NCBI RefSeq assembly: GCF_001908275.1 | Contig: NZ_CP018620.1 | Coordinates: 1,674,001-1,738,000, forward strand | Reading direction: 5' to 3' | Length of the DNA stretch: 64,000 bases | From: Paenibacillus xylanexedens | Lineage (GTDB): Bacteria; Bacillota; Bacilli; Paenibacillales; Paenibacillaceae | In this document: in pieces, positions 42,742-51,285 of the stretch | How the letters are laid out: each line of letters begins with the position of its first letter | How positions within the stretch are numbered: the stretch's first letter is position 1 | Notes under the pieces: generated by a model | Told to the model about the DNA's origin: nothing | Databases searched by the model: none | Seen by the model: only the letters and a program-made list of their open reading frames with translations | Translations under genes and position numbers: made by a program

Positions 42742-43746
42742 GTGAGCATTATCCAAGTGGAACGCTTATCCAAAAGCTTCAATTACTACGAAAAAGAATT
42801 GGGGTTCAAAAAATCGCTAAAAAATTTAGTGAAGCGGAAATCACTGATCAAAGAAGCGGTTAGCGAGATATCACTTGTAATCGAGCAAGGCGAGATGGTC
42901 GGGTTCTTAGGCCCGAACGGTTCCGGCAAAACAACTACGCTTAAGATGCTGTCCGGCATCTTGTATCCGACAAGCGGGCAAGCGACGGTATTAGGCTATG
43001 TCCCTTGGGAGCGAAAAAAAGAATTCAAGATGCAGTTCTCGATCGTGATGGGGCAGAAATCGCAGTTGTGGTGGGATTTACCGGCGAACGAATCGTTGTA
43101 CCTGAACAAATGCATTTATGAGGTCGAGGATAAGCCCTACAACCTTGTCCTGGATGAGCTTACGGAGATGCTTGATGTTAAAGATCTGCTCAATATTCAG
43201 GTACGTAGGCTTTCGCTGGGGGAACGGATGAAGATGGAGTTAATTGCGTCGCTCATCCACCGGCCTAAGGTGATTTTTCTGGATGAGCCTACAATCGGAC
43301 TCGATCTGATTTCGCAGAAGCGCATTCGGGAGTTCCTGAAGTATTATAACCAGCAGACGAAAGCAACGGTCATTCTGACAAGCCACTATATGGCGGATAT
43401 TGAGGATTTATGCAAACGAACAATCATCATCAATCAAGGGAAGATCGTATACGACGGCGATCTTCGGCGTGTGAACGAGCTGTTTCATGCAAAAAAGATC
43501 ATCAAGCTGCAATTTACGGACGAAGTGCCGAGGCAAGCGCTAAGCGACTATGGCGCTATCATGCAACATGACGGCATGAATGCCGTCATGGAGATCGATA
43601 AGCATGACCTCCAGCGGCTTTCCAAGATGATGCTGGACCGGTTCCCGATCCTTGATTTCACAGTTGAAGATATACCTGTCGAGCGAGGCATCGAAAGCTT
43701 GTATCAGAAAGATGGGGTCAGACATGAAAGCCTTACAGAAGTATAA
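42742..43746 (+). CDS. ABC transporter ATP-binding protein
   Basis: The 334-residue ATPase has Walker A LGPNGSGKTTTLKML, the signature RRLSLGERMKMELIAS and Walker B KVIFLDEPTIGLDLIS. It begins with GTG 42742 after GAGGTG. The C-terminal region (about 220-330) is typical of ABC-2-type exporters. It overlaps the next permease by 23 bp, and together with the two permeases should export the cluster product. Confidence 0.93.
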   Translation: MSIIQVERLSKSFNYYEKELGFKKSLKNLVKRKSLIKEAVSEISLVIEQGEMVGFLGPNGSGKTTTLKMLSGILYPTSGQATVLGYVPWERKKEFKMQFSIVMGQKSQLWWDLPANESLYLNKCIYEVEDKPYNLVLDELTEMLDVKDLLNIQVRRLSLGERMKMELIASLIHRPKVIFLDEPTIGLDLISQKRIREFLKYYNQQTKATVILTSHYMADIEDLCKRTIIINQGKIVYDGDLRRVNELFHAKKIIKLQFTDEVPRQALSDYGAIMQHDGMNAVMEIDKHDLQRLSKMMLDRFPILDFTVEDIPVERGIESLYQKDGVRHESLTEV

Positions 43747-44533
43747 AAGGACGTACATCCTTGCGCTTCAGAATGCGATGGAGTATCGGACTGATTTCTT
43801 TATGAGTATCATCAGCGGCGGCTTCATCATTCTCGTCCAATGCTTCCTCTGGACGGCCGTGTTTCGCAGTTCGCCGCAAGAGATTATTAATGGCTATACT
43901 TATTCACAGATCATCATTTATTCCGTGTTGTCCGGCGTCGTCTCCAAGCTGGTTTCTGCCGGCTTCGAAGGGGAAATCGCGAATGATATCAAGACGGGTG
44001 GACTGAGCAAATTTATCGCTCAGCCCATTCATTATTTCAGCTATCGGATATGCAATTTTTTCGGTGGGAAAACGGTTCAGATCGGGGTCGTCCTTGTCTT
44101 ATTCGTCATACTGATGATCGTTTTTACTCAGATTTGGGGGTTTCAGCTTAGAGGGGTGCAGATCGTTATGTTCCTGGTCAGCATTCTGTTCGGACTGCTC
44201 ATCAACTTCCTGCTTTTTTATTCGATTAGTGCTCTCGCGTTCATCATTACCGAGGTTTGGGGCGTTTATATCGCGTTCAATCAAGGCGTCTATCTGCTAA
44301 GTGGTGCCATCTTTCCGCTTAATATTTTCGGAGATACGTTTGCCAGAATCTCCAGCTATTTACCGTTTCAATATGTCGTATTCTTCCCGGTTAACATCAT
44401 CAATGGGAGCATGGCGATTCATGAAATCGTGCGCGGACTCCTCTTACAAGCGGTCTGGGTAATTGTGCTTATGATGATTTCGAAGTTGTCGTGGGATTCC
44501 GGGATGAGGAAATATGTAGCCGTTGGAGGTTAG
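43724..44533 (+). CDS. ABC-2-type permease 1
   Basis: The 269-residue protein, from ATG 43724 inside the ATPase gene end, has six hydrophobic segments (for example FIILVQCFLWTAVF, VVLVLFVILMIVFT, ALAFIITEVWGVYIAF, LLLQAVWVIVLMMI). It belongs with ABC-2 permeases that pair as heterodimers. The alternative start at 43652 lies deep in the ATPase gene and has no ribosome site. Confidence 0.85.
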   Translation: MKALQKYKRTYILALQNAMEYRTDFFMSIISGGFIILVQCFLWTAVFRSSPQEIINGYTYSQIIIYSVLSGVVSKLVSAGFEGEIANDIKTGGLSKFIAQPIHYFSYRICNFFGGKTVQIGVVLVLFVILMIVFTQIWGFQLRGVQIVMFLVSILFGLLINFLLFYSISALAFIITEVWGVYIAFNQGVYLLSGAIFPLNIFGDTFARISSYLPFQYVVFFPVNIINGSMAIHEIVRGLLLQAVWVIVLMMISKLSWDSGMRKYVAVGG

Positions 44534-44537
44534 ATCT

Positions 44538-45350
44538 GTGAGTATCAGCTTGACGGAGTTTCGGAAGCATGTACGTATGTTCTTTATTTTCGCAAAGAAC
44601 AGCTTGGTCGGTTACATGGAATACAAAGCGAATTTCTACTCCGGTTTGATCATGGAGACCGTATTTCTGTTTTCCAAGCTGATCTATATCTTGTTCGTTT
44701 TCCAGCTCGGGATCGAAATCAATGGCATTTCTCCTGACCAGATGTTGATCTTCACGGGGACCTATACGATTATGATCGCAATCTATACAGGACTGTTTAT
44801 GGATAACTTTTATAGATTCGCCGGCCATATCCGCAACGGGACGCTGGACTTGTATATGACGAAGCCGCTATCACTGCAGTTCATGATTTCATTCCGGCAT
44901 GTTAACTTCGCGTTTCCGATCCCGAACCTGATCGCCGGGATCACGATGATTGTACTGGCTTGGCGGCGTCTTGACATCGAGCCAAGCTTGATCCACGTGG
45001 CCGGATATATCGGCGTGATCTTGAGTAGCACGATCGTCACCTATTCGGTGCTTCTACTTCCGCAAATCCTTGCCTTCTGGACGGTGAAGTCCGGTTCGAT
45101 CTTCGAAATACTCGACAAATGTTGGGATTTGAACAATATGCCGATGTACATATACCCCAAATGGCTGCGGAGAATAGGGCTGTATGTTGTGCCGATCTTG
45201 TTCATCACCAACATGCCGTCGGTTTATTTGATCGATCGATTGGACTTGTTCCTTGGGATATGGATTTTTGTAGCTCCCGTTATATCGCTTCTAGTGGTCA
45301 GGCTGTTCTGGAAGCTGGCCGTCAAACGCTATGAAAGCGCCAGCAGTTAG
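44538..45350 (+). CDS. ABC-2-type permease 2
   Basis: The 270-residue membrane protein starts at GTG 44538, with GGAGGT 7 bases upstream and the previous stop only 4 bp before. Hydrophobic segments include FLFSKLIYILFVFQLGI, MLIFTGTYTIMIAIYTGLF and IWIFVAPVISLLVVRLF. It has the conserved NGTLDLYMTKPLSLQFMI region of this permease group. It probably forms a heterodimer with permease 1. Confidence 0.85.
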   Translation: MSISLTEFRKHVRMFFIFAKNSLVGYMEYKANFYSGLIMETVFLFSKLIYILFVFQLGIEINGISPDQMLIFTGTYTIMIAIYTGLFMDNFYRFAGHIRNGTLDLYMTKPLSLQFMISFRHVNFAFPIPNLIAGITMIVLAWRRLDIEPSLIHVAGYIGVILSSTIVTYSVLLLPQILAFWTVKSGSIFEILDKCWDLNNMPMYIYPKWLRRIGLYVVPILFITNMPSVYLIDRLDLFLGIWIFVAPVISLLVVRLFWKLAVKRYESASS

Positions 45351-45390
45351 AGAAATGCCCTACAAACAAATTGTTGAGAAGGTGAATTGA

Positions 45391-46239
45391 ATGAGCAAGA
45401 CGGAGCATGAGCGTCATCCATTGCAGACAGAGGCCATTACAAAGAAACGGCTGCACAACGGGATTGAAATCTATCAAAACAACGAAGGAGAGACCGAGTT
45501 TCTCTACAACGAGATTTTCCACAAGGAGATGTATTTCAAGCACGGTATTACGCTTCCGGATCATGGCACGGTCCTGGACGTCGGGGCTAATATCGGCATG
45601 TTCAGCCTATATGTCAGCAGCAAGAGCGACTGCAGGGTGTATGCCTTTGAGCCACTGCCTCCGACGTTTAAACTCTTGAAGATGAATACGAGCTCGCTGC
45701 CTCGCGTAACGACGGTTAACGTCGGGCTTTCCAATGAGATCAAGGAAGCGGAGTTTGCCTATTTTCCTACGATGTCCACGGACTCTGTCCAGATCAAATA
45801 CAGGGAGAACCACGATCAAGATCTCCGATACGGGTTAATCAACCATTACGAAGATAATTTCGCTGACCGGCGAATGCTAAACCGCTTTGTCGATCATCTT
45901 ATGTCGCCGAAGCTTCTGAATGAACAAATCTATCGTTGCAAGCTAACTACGATCTCCGAAATGATCCGTTTTTATGATCTGAACCAAATTGATCTTCTCA
46001 AAATCGACGTGGAAAAAAGTGAGTTCGAGGTGCTGGAAGGAATCGAACCGGAAGATTGGGGCAAAATCAGGCAAATTGTAATGGAGGTACACGGACTGGA
46101 CGGAGAGCAGATCAGCAGGCTCGAGAACATCTTCCAAACCAACGGCTTCTATGCCGTGATCGATTACTACGAAGATTTGAATATCCCAAATTACTATAAT
46201 GTGTACGCGTTGAATCAAATGCATACGTCGGCTGGGTGA
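45391..46239 (+). CDS. FkbM-family methyltransferase
   Basis: The 282-residue protein has the SAM motif VLDVGANIGMFSLYVSS, followed by VYAFEPLPPTFKLLK, and IDLLKIDVEKSEFEVLEG, which are hallmark FkbM blocks. FkbM enzymes O-methylate hydroxyl groups in natural products and sugars. It starts at ATG 45391 (GAGAAGGTGA upstream). Its stop overlaps the region preceding the next methyltransferase. Confidence 0.9.
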   Translation: MSKTEHERHPLQTEAITKKRLHNGIEIYQNNEGETEFLYNEIFHKEMYFKHGITLPDHGTVLDVGANIGMFSLYVSSKSDCRVYAFEPLPPTFKLLKMNTSSLPRVTTVNVGLSNEIKEAEFAYFPTMSTDSVQIKYRENHDQDLRYGLINHYEDNFADRRMLNRFVDHLMSPKLLNEQIYRCKLTTISEMIRFYDLNQIDLLKIDVEKSEFEVLEGIEPEDWGKIRQIVMEVHGLDGEQISRLENIFQTNGFYAVIDYYEDLNIPNYYNVYALNQMHTSAG

Positions 46240-46244
46240 TAGTC

Positions 46245-47198
46245 ATGCTACAACATTTACATGCAAGGTTGGTATGCTCCAGCTGCAAGGGCGTGCTGGT
46301 CCAGTCGGAGGCATTGCTGCAATGCTGCAGCTGCGATGCGGTATATACGAACGATGACCGTTATGTATCGATGCTCGACCGGCGTGAGCAGTTTGTCCAC
46401 CCTTCCGAATGGAACCGGAAAGAGGCTGAAATTCGGGATTATAGCGAGATTTCGCACTCTCTTGCGCTGTCCGGTATAGGCCGATTCGCCACCTTCTTAA
46501 ATTATGGTTACGTCCCGCACGGGAATGAGCAACATGCGGTGATCGAGCCCGACGATGCATGGAATAGAAACTCGGTCAAGCTGCTGCTTGAGACAGTGGG
46601 CAGGACGGCGATTCGGGAGCGGCAGGTGATCGACATCGGATGCGGCAGGGGAGGGAACATAGCAGCTCTGTCTAAATATTTCAAGCCGCTGTCTATTGTC
46701 GGTCTCGACATCTGCCCGGCGAATATTGCCTACTGCAATGCCAAATCCCGAGGGGGTGAATCTTTGTATCTCGTCGGCGATGCGGAGAATATACCGTTTG
46801 CAGACGAGAGCTTCGATGTGGTGTTAAATATAGAATCCGCACATGCCTATCCAAACCGATCACGATTCTATGAAGAGGTGTACCGGATAATGAGAGTTGG
46901 CGGCGTATTTCTGTATACGGAGCTGATGCTGGGAGATCAGGTAGCGCAGAACATCAGGCTGTTAGAGGAAGCAGGCCTGTCTGTAATCCGCAATCAGGAT
47001 GTGACTTCGAATGTTCTTCTATCATGCGATGAGAGTGCGAAGCAGCGTACTGGCACACAAGGGATTGCGAGCAACGCCAAAGCGAGCACGAATATTGGAG
47101 ATATCAATGAATTCATCGCATTGCCCGGCTCGAAGAAATATGAAGAGATGAAGGCTGGAACGCGACAATACCGTATGATGAACCTTGTTAAGAGGTAA
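46245..47198 (+). CDS. SAM-dependent methyltransferase with N-terminal zinc ribbon
   Basis: The 317-residue protein has an N-terminal CSSCKG ... CCSCDAVY pair of Cys knuckles, as in Trm112-like ribbons preceding some methyltransferases, and then VIDIGCGRGGNIAALSKYF with VGLDICPANI and FDVVLNIESAHAYPN, a class I methyltransferase fold. It may methylate O or C atoms of the cluster product. ATG 46245 is favoured because GGGTGAT is 7 bases upstream; GTG 46236 overlaps the previous stop. Confidence 0.83.
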   Translation: MLQHLHARLVCSSCKGVLVQSEALLQCCSCDAVYTNDDRYVSMLDRREQFVHPSEWNRKEAEIRDYSEISHSLALSGIGRFATFLNYGYVPHGNEQHAVIEPDDAWNRNSVKLLLETVGRTAIRERQVIDIGCGRGGNIAALSKYFKPLSIVGLDICPANIAYCNAKSRGGESLYLVGDAENIPFADESFDVVLNIESAHAYPNRSRFYEEVYRIMRVGGVFLYTELMLGDQVAQNIRLLEEAGLSVIRNQDVTSNVLLSCDESAKQRTGTQGIASNAKASTNIGDINEFIALPGSKKYEEMKAGTRQYRMMNLVKR

Positions 47199-47244
47199 TA
47201 TAGCCGTAATATCAACAATAATTTTAGTATAGGAGAAATATTTT

Positions 47245-48279
47245 ATGGAAGAAATTATTTCCCTGGACACCTTTCAGCCCTTCGACGGCATGACAAAAAT
47301 GTATCCTCATCATAATTTTCCTTATTTTAATTGCGGCTATAATTTGTTGTTAACGCTTGCCAGATATTTTAAAAAAGATGAGTTGCCGATTTTGAATAAT
47401 GTTATTAGTATTTATAGATTTGATAAACAAAAAATACAAACAAGAGGATATTTCAAGTTAGAGGTGTTGGATCTTGAGGAGGGAGATCAGATCCTTGAGG
47501 AAATGGGGATCTCTATTCGTAAAAAATCCCCTGAACTAGATACGTTACAAGATGAGATCATAAACTCTATTTCAAGTGGTCATCCGATTTCCATATTTAT
47601 TGATTTATTTTATCAACGCGGGAGAGACTTTTACTATAACAAAAAACATGGACTGCACCCTGTTTTTGTCTATGGCTTCAATCTTACGAACGAGGAAATA
47701 TATACGGTTGATGATATTACAGAATATAGACAATATTCTCTGCCATTTTCAGAATTTAAATGGTCATGTATGACTTCGGAACACGTAAAGATGCCAGACT
47801 ACTTTTGGGAATATGCGCTAGTGCCCCCCGGTAATCATGAGATCTTGAACAATAAGAATTTAGCACACACAACCATCGATACATTCGTAGAAAATATGTG
47901 CAGGTATCAAAATGAAATAACGGAAAGTTTGAATAATATACTGTTGTTGGCAGAAAATTACGAGCTCATTATAAAAAATGAAACGATTATAGAAACATTG
48001 AGCAGTACTATTTATAGAAAATGTTCTGAGAAATACAGGTTAAATACTCTCTATAAGTACAACATTGATCATATCAATGCAAAACATACGCTTGACCCGT
48101 TATTGGACCAAATTATTCATGACTGGAAGACAGTAAGGATCTATTCGAATAAAGCCATCATGTCCCAAAAGTTCACTGGGGAAATCATAGATAAGTGCAT
48201 TGGTTTATTTACAAAAATATATACGAATGAAGTACATTTTCATAATCAATTATTTTTAATGTTAAAGGCTTTCAGGTAA
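47245..48279 (+). CDS. BtrH-like cysteine acyltransferase/peptidase-fold protein 2
   Basis: The 344-residue protein has Cys in YFNCGYNLLLTLARYF (about residue 31), His in HGLHPVFVYGFN and Asp in IYTVDDITEY, the same Cys-His-Asp arrangement as the protein at 35.2 kb. BtrH-type proteins transfer carrier-bound acyl groups to amines. With two carriers and two such enzymes, each carrier may have its own transferase. Like its paralogue it is A+T-rich in contrast to the G+C-richer core. TATAGGAGAAAT precedes ATG 47245. Confidence 0.65.
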   Translation: MEEIISLDTFQPFDGMTKMYPHHNFPYFNCGYNLLLTLARYFKKDELPILNNVISIYRFDKQKIQTRGYFKLEVLDLEEGDQILEEMGISIRKKSPELDTLQDEIINSISSGHPISIFIDLFYQRGRDFYYNKKHGLHPVFVYGFNLTNEEIYTVDDITEYRQYSLPFSEFKWSCMTSEHVKMPDYFWEYALVPPGNHEILNNKNLAHTTIDTFVENMCRYQNEITESLNNILLLAENYELIIKNETIIETLSSTIYRKCSEKYRLNTLYKYNIDHINAKHTLDPLLDQIIHDWKTVRIYSNKAIMSQKFTGEIIDKCIGLFTKIYTNEVHFHNQLFLMLKAFR

Positions 48280-48385
48280 AATCACATCTATTATTGCTAG
48301 AAATGAGCCGCATCAACAGGCATACTGTGCATGTGTCTTTTCATCGTATGAAAACCGCCGCTGTCTGCGTCAACACTTTAAACAC

Positions 48386-48409
48386 AAACGGCAGAGATGC
48401 CGTTTTTTT
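48386..48409 (+). terminator. Rho-independent terminator
   Basis: AAACGGCA pairs with TGCCGTTT, loop GAGA, followed by more T residues. It ends the biosynthetic cluster. Confidence 0.8.
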
Positions 48410-48502
48410 GTTTTGATTTTGTTACAGCACACTAGTCATGTGGAGTGTTACTCACTGTTGGTCAGGAAAGACTAATAGTTGAGATGTATTGGCGGAAATA
48501 GC

Positions 48503-48532
48503 AAAGAGGGGCAATTAACCCCTCTTTTTCTT
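48503..48532 (+). terminator. Second terminator
   Basis: AAAGAGGGG pairs with CCCCTCTTT, loop CAATTAA, followed by TTCTTTTT. Confidence 0.75.
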
Positions 48533-48568
48533 TTTCCCTCTGAACTACCGTGTCCCGTTAGTTCAACG

Positions 48569-48963
48569 AGGCCGTCTTATCTTTCATTTATGACAGGTGA
48601 TGATCTTGTAAAGATCTATGATTAATTCGGACAGAGGCTTTTTGAGCAAAATGTAAGGACTTTTCTTCAAATAATCCATATTATAAAGAAATGAAAAGCA
48701 ATTCACAGCGTGTGTGGGCTCCAAATATAGGAGGGTCACAACGCAGAACACATTGGTTTTATGAAAGAGTAAGTGGAGAATATCTCATCGAACAGGCGTA
48801 TCTGACAAAAACAGAAAAACTAAATTTCAGCTCGAAAATCCGAAAACTCAACTCATTGAAAAAACCTCTCTATCTAAGAGTGAAAATTCTTGGCTTAAAA
48901 AGCCAGATGTTGTATCCAAGGTGGCGCAGTATAGCTTTGCTTCTTTCGCAGATTACATCACAG
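48569..48963 (+). pseudogene. AIPR-type abortive-infection gene remnant
   Basis: Pieces in three frames match the AIPR (abortive infection phage resistance) family: MTGDDLVKIYD, a TAA stop at 48623, then [15 protein letters not shown]. After an apparent internal deletion comes [20 protein letters not shown], and after a frame change [24 protein letters not shown] proteins are phage-defence effectors. This copy is dead through a nonsense codon, a deletion and a frameshift. It runs directly into the RlmD fragment at about 48.96 kb. Confidence 0.6.
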
Positions 48964-49377
48964 AGTGGAACGATCTCTCTTTTCCTGGCGCAACATGCGG
49001 ATCAGGTATACGGGGTGGAGATCGTGCCCGAAGCGATTGAAGATGCTCGCAGCAATGCGTTCTTGAACGAGATGCGTAACGTGAAGTTCGAAGTTGGCGC
49101 ATCCGAGGAAGGTATTCCATGCTAGAAAGAACAAGGTATTGAAGCTGATGTGATCGTAGTTGATCCACCGCGCAAGGGCTGTGATCCACTTTTACTTGAA
49201 ACGATCCTGGAGATGAAGCCAGAGCGAGTGGTGTATGTGAGCTGTAATCCGAGTACGTTGGCACGTGATCTTCGTGTGCTTGAGGATGATGGATATCGCA
49301 CGGTTGAGGTAACGCCGGTGGATATGTTCCCACATACGGTGCATGTGGATAGTGTAGCGATGTTGGTTAGGGTGTAG
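48964..49377 (+). pseudogene. rlmD: 23S rRNA (uracil-5-)-methyltransferase RlmD-type, 5'-truncated with nonsense codon
   Basis: The fragment begins inside SAM motif I ([20 protein letters not shown]), without the preceding N-terminal two thirds. It then reaches a TAG at 49123-49125 where Trp is expected (C-stop-KEQG). The frame continues through [28 protein letters not shown] and ends [14 protein letters not shown]. The catalytic Cys in SCNPST is retained but the protein cannot be made. The 5' break coincides with the AIPR remnant, so an island junction cut this gene. Confidence 0.8.
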
Positions 49378-49502
49378 TGTTTTGAAGCTACATTTACCTG
49401 TTTTAATAAATTACTTTGCCCGAAGCTTCTAAAGCTCGGGCTATAGTTGTTATAACCATTAGTAGAGTTGATGTTGGTCTGAACAATATCAAGTTTTCCA
49501 GT

Positions 49503-50444
49503 TTATCCTTTTTCAATAGCTTTGTGTTGTTGCTCAGTGTTTGCAAATGCCGCAGTAAGACGTGGTGAAGGTATACCTAACTTTTTTGCTTCTCTCACAA
49601 CTTCAAGTACTGCAAAACCGGCTTTACTATTGTTGTATTCAATGAAAAGTCGCGGTAAGCTGCCCTTTGCAAAAATAACCTTGTTAAACAGCGTGCCGAG
49701 AAGTGCTGATGGAATTTTGGTCAACAGTAGAGTAATCGCGTCCATCTTTGCGCCTCTTGCTTTAAGTACAGGTGCCATTTCCCGCATATTCTTACCAACA
49801 TTTGCGAATGAGTCACGATGATTCATAAGTGCTGGAAAACTTCCCCGTTTTAACACCTCGGTCTCCATCGCCGCATTCACGGCAAAGTGATTCCATAGCC
49901 AGCTTTGCATATCCTTTATCCAATTGATTTTAAAATGGGCGCTTTCAAATAGTTCTTTGACCTTGTTGTTTATCTGTTCCGTGCCTACACGTGGTTTTTC
50001 CAGAAATATCGTTTTTAAGAAGCCGCCCCTAAGCTTATTGTCCTCAATGCCGCCTCCTGCTCCTGGGAAACCAAAGACAACATTGTTCATAGACAAGGGC
50101 AAGATCGATGATTTTAAATCCTGCCAAATATTATTGAAAATAAGGATCGGGATGTTACCCGCGGTAGTCGATAGTAATTGTGCTGCTTCGGGAAGTTGTT
50201 TCGTGTTGACACTCGCAATAATAAGATCGTAATTTGGGCTTATCTCCTCATGCAGCTTGACTTTCCAGTTTTCCTTGATTAACCGTTTCGCTCTTCGTGC
50301 GTCCCACATTTCAAGAGCTATATGACTTCCGAAGGTTTCTTTTCTCCCTTTTCTAACGTAAAACTCAACGGTGTGGCCTGCCTTTTCGAAAGCCCACGCG
50401 TATTGGGTCGATATTACACCTCTACCGAAAAATAAAATTCTCAT
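49503..50444 (-). CDS. Ketopantoate reductase PanE/ApbA-family protein
   Basis: The 313-residue protein has an N-terminal Rossmann fold, MRILFFGRGVISTQYAWAFE, with VRKGRKETFG for NADPH phosphate recognition, and a C-terminal helical domain. It belongs to the PanE/ApbA superfamily, but lineage members beside TetR regulators are often of unknown substrate, so the pantothenate role is not assured. ATG is preceded by TAGGAGG. The divergent TetR gene is the likely regulator. Confidence 0.8.
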   Translation of the reverse strand: MRILFFGRGVISTQYAWAFEKAGHTVEFYVRKGRKETFGSHIALEMWDARRAKRLIKENWKVKLHEEISPNYDLIIASVNTKQLPEAAQLLSTTAGNIPILIFNNIWQDLKSSILPLSMNNVVFGFPGAGGGIEDNKLRGGFLKTIFLEKPRVGTEQINNKVKELFESAHFKINWIKDMQSWLWNHFAVNAAMETEVLKRGSFPALMNHRDSFANVGKNMREMAPVLKARGAKMDAITLLLTKIPSALLGTLFNKVIFAKGSLPRLFIEYNNSKAGFAVLEVVREAKKLGIPSPRLTAAFANTEQQHKAIEKG

Positions 50445-50476
50445 CTTAGCCTCCTAATAATCAATATTCATCCTTG

Positions 50477-50504
50477 TTGATGATCCAACAACGTGTTGTA
50501 TAAT
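50477..50504 (+). promoter_or_regulatory. TetR-gene promoter overlapping a palindrome
   Basis: TTGATG and TATAAT are 16 bp apart, with the palindrome CAACAACGTGTTG (50486-50498) in the spacer. This is a typical position for a TetR operator, so self-repression and control of the divergent reductase gene are likely. Confidence 0.5.
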
Positions 50505-50593
50505 ATTATTGTATTGATTCACTATACGGTCATCAACCATCAGATTTTTAATATCTGTCGGATAATTGATCGAACAGCAAACGGAGGAAAATA

Positions 50594-51175
50594 ATGAAAA
50601 AGCAACCTGAAATTACGGACAAAACAAGGCAGACATTCATAAATGTATTCTGCGATTTATATAGCCAAAAACCCATCGAAAAAATATCTATTCAAGAGAT
50701 TGCTAACCAATCAGGATATAATCGGAGTACATTTTATCAATACTTTACAGATATCTATGAGTTGTTGGACTGCGTTGAGGAGCGTATTTTGAAATCTATT
50801 AAGGAGGAAATGGCAGGCAGAGAGTTTTCTACACATACTATTCAAGATGCACTTCAATGCTTAGAAAATGCAGAGGAGATTTCAGTTCTTAAAGCTATAT
50901 TGGGCGACTATGGTTCTGTTCATTTTGTGGAACGCTTGAAAAGAGAAATTCCCTTTGAGCGATTGATTGTGGATTTTCCAACAGATGATGTCTTGGCACC
51001 ATATATCATTGAGTTTTACATTTCAACATTAATATCTATGTTTCGTCTTTGGATACGCAACGACAAAGATCTATCGTCGGAGGAATTGATCAAACTGATC
51101 GATAGTCTATTTTCAAAGGGGATAACACCGTATCATATCTTTGGCACGGTCAATCCGCAGCGTTCTGGAGTGTAG
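50594..51175 (+). CDS. TetR-family transcriptional regulator
   Basis: The 193-residue protein has the N-terminal HTH ISIQEIANQSGYNRSTFYQYF and a helical ligand-binding remainder ending in a C-terminal Tetr_C-like region. GGAGG precedes ATG 50594. It is divergent from the reductase gene and shares the palindrome-containing intergenic region. Confidence 0.9.
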   Translation: MKKQPEITDKTRQTFINVFCDLYSQKPIEKISIQEIANQSGYNRSTFYQYFTDIYELLDCVEERILKSIKEEMAGREFSTHTIQDALQCLENAEEISVLKAILGDYGSVHFVERLKREIPFERLIVDFPTDDVLAPYIIEFYISTLISMFRLWIRNDKDLSSEELIKLIDSLFSKGITPYHIFGTVNPQRSGV

Positions 51176-51205
51176 CGATGATGGTTAGAAAGCTAAACAA
51201 AACAT

Positions 51206-51250
51206 AAGGGGTTCGAGAATTGATACATGATTCTCGAACCCCTTTTTTTG
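51206..51250. terminator. Bidirectional terminator
   Basis: AAGGGGTTCGAGAAT pairs with its exact complement across a 9-base loop, followed by a T run on the plus strand. It separates the convergent TetR and LRR genes. Confidence 0.85.
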
Positions 51251-51285
51251 TCTTTGTTTCAATACCATCCATTAATTATAGTAGT

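Larger units (their letters stand above)
48280..48568. other. Cluster end with two terminators
   Basis: This stretch carries two terminators and no gene; the AIPR remnant begins after it. Confidence 0.6.
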
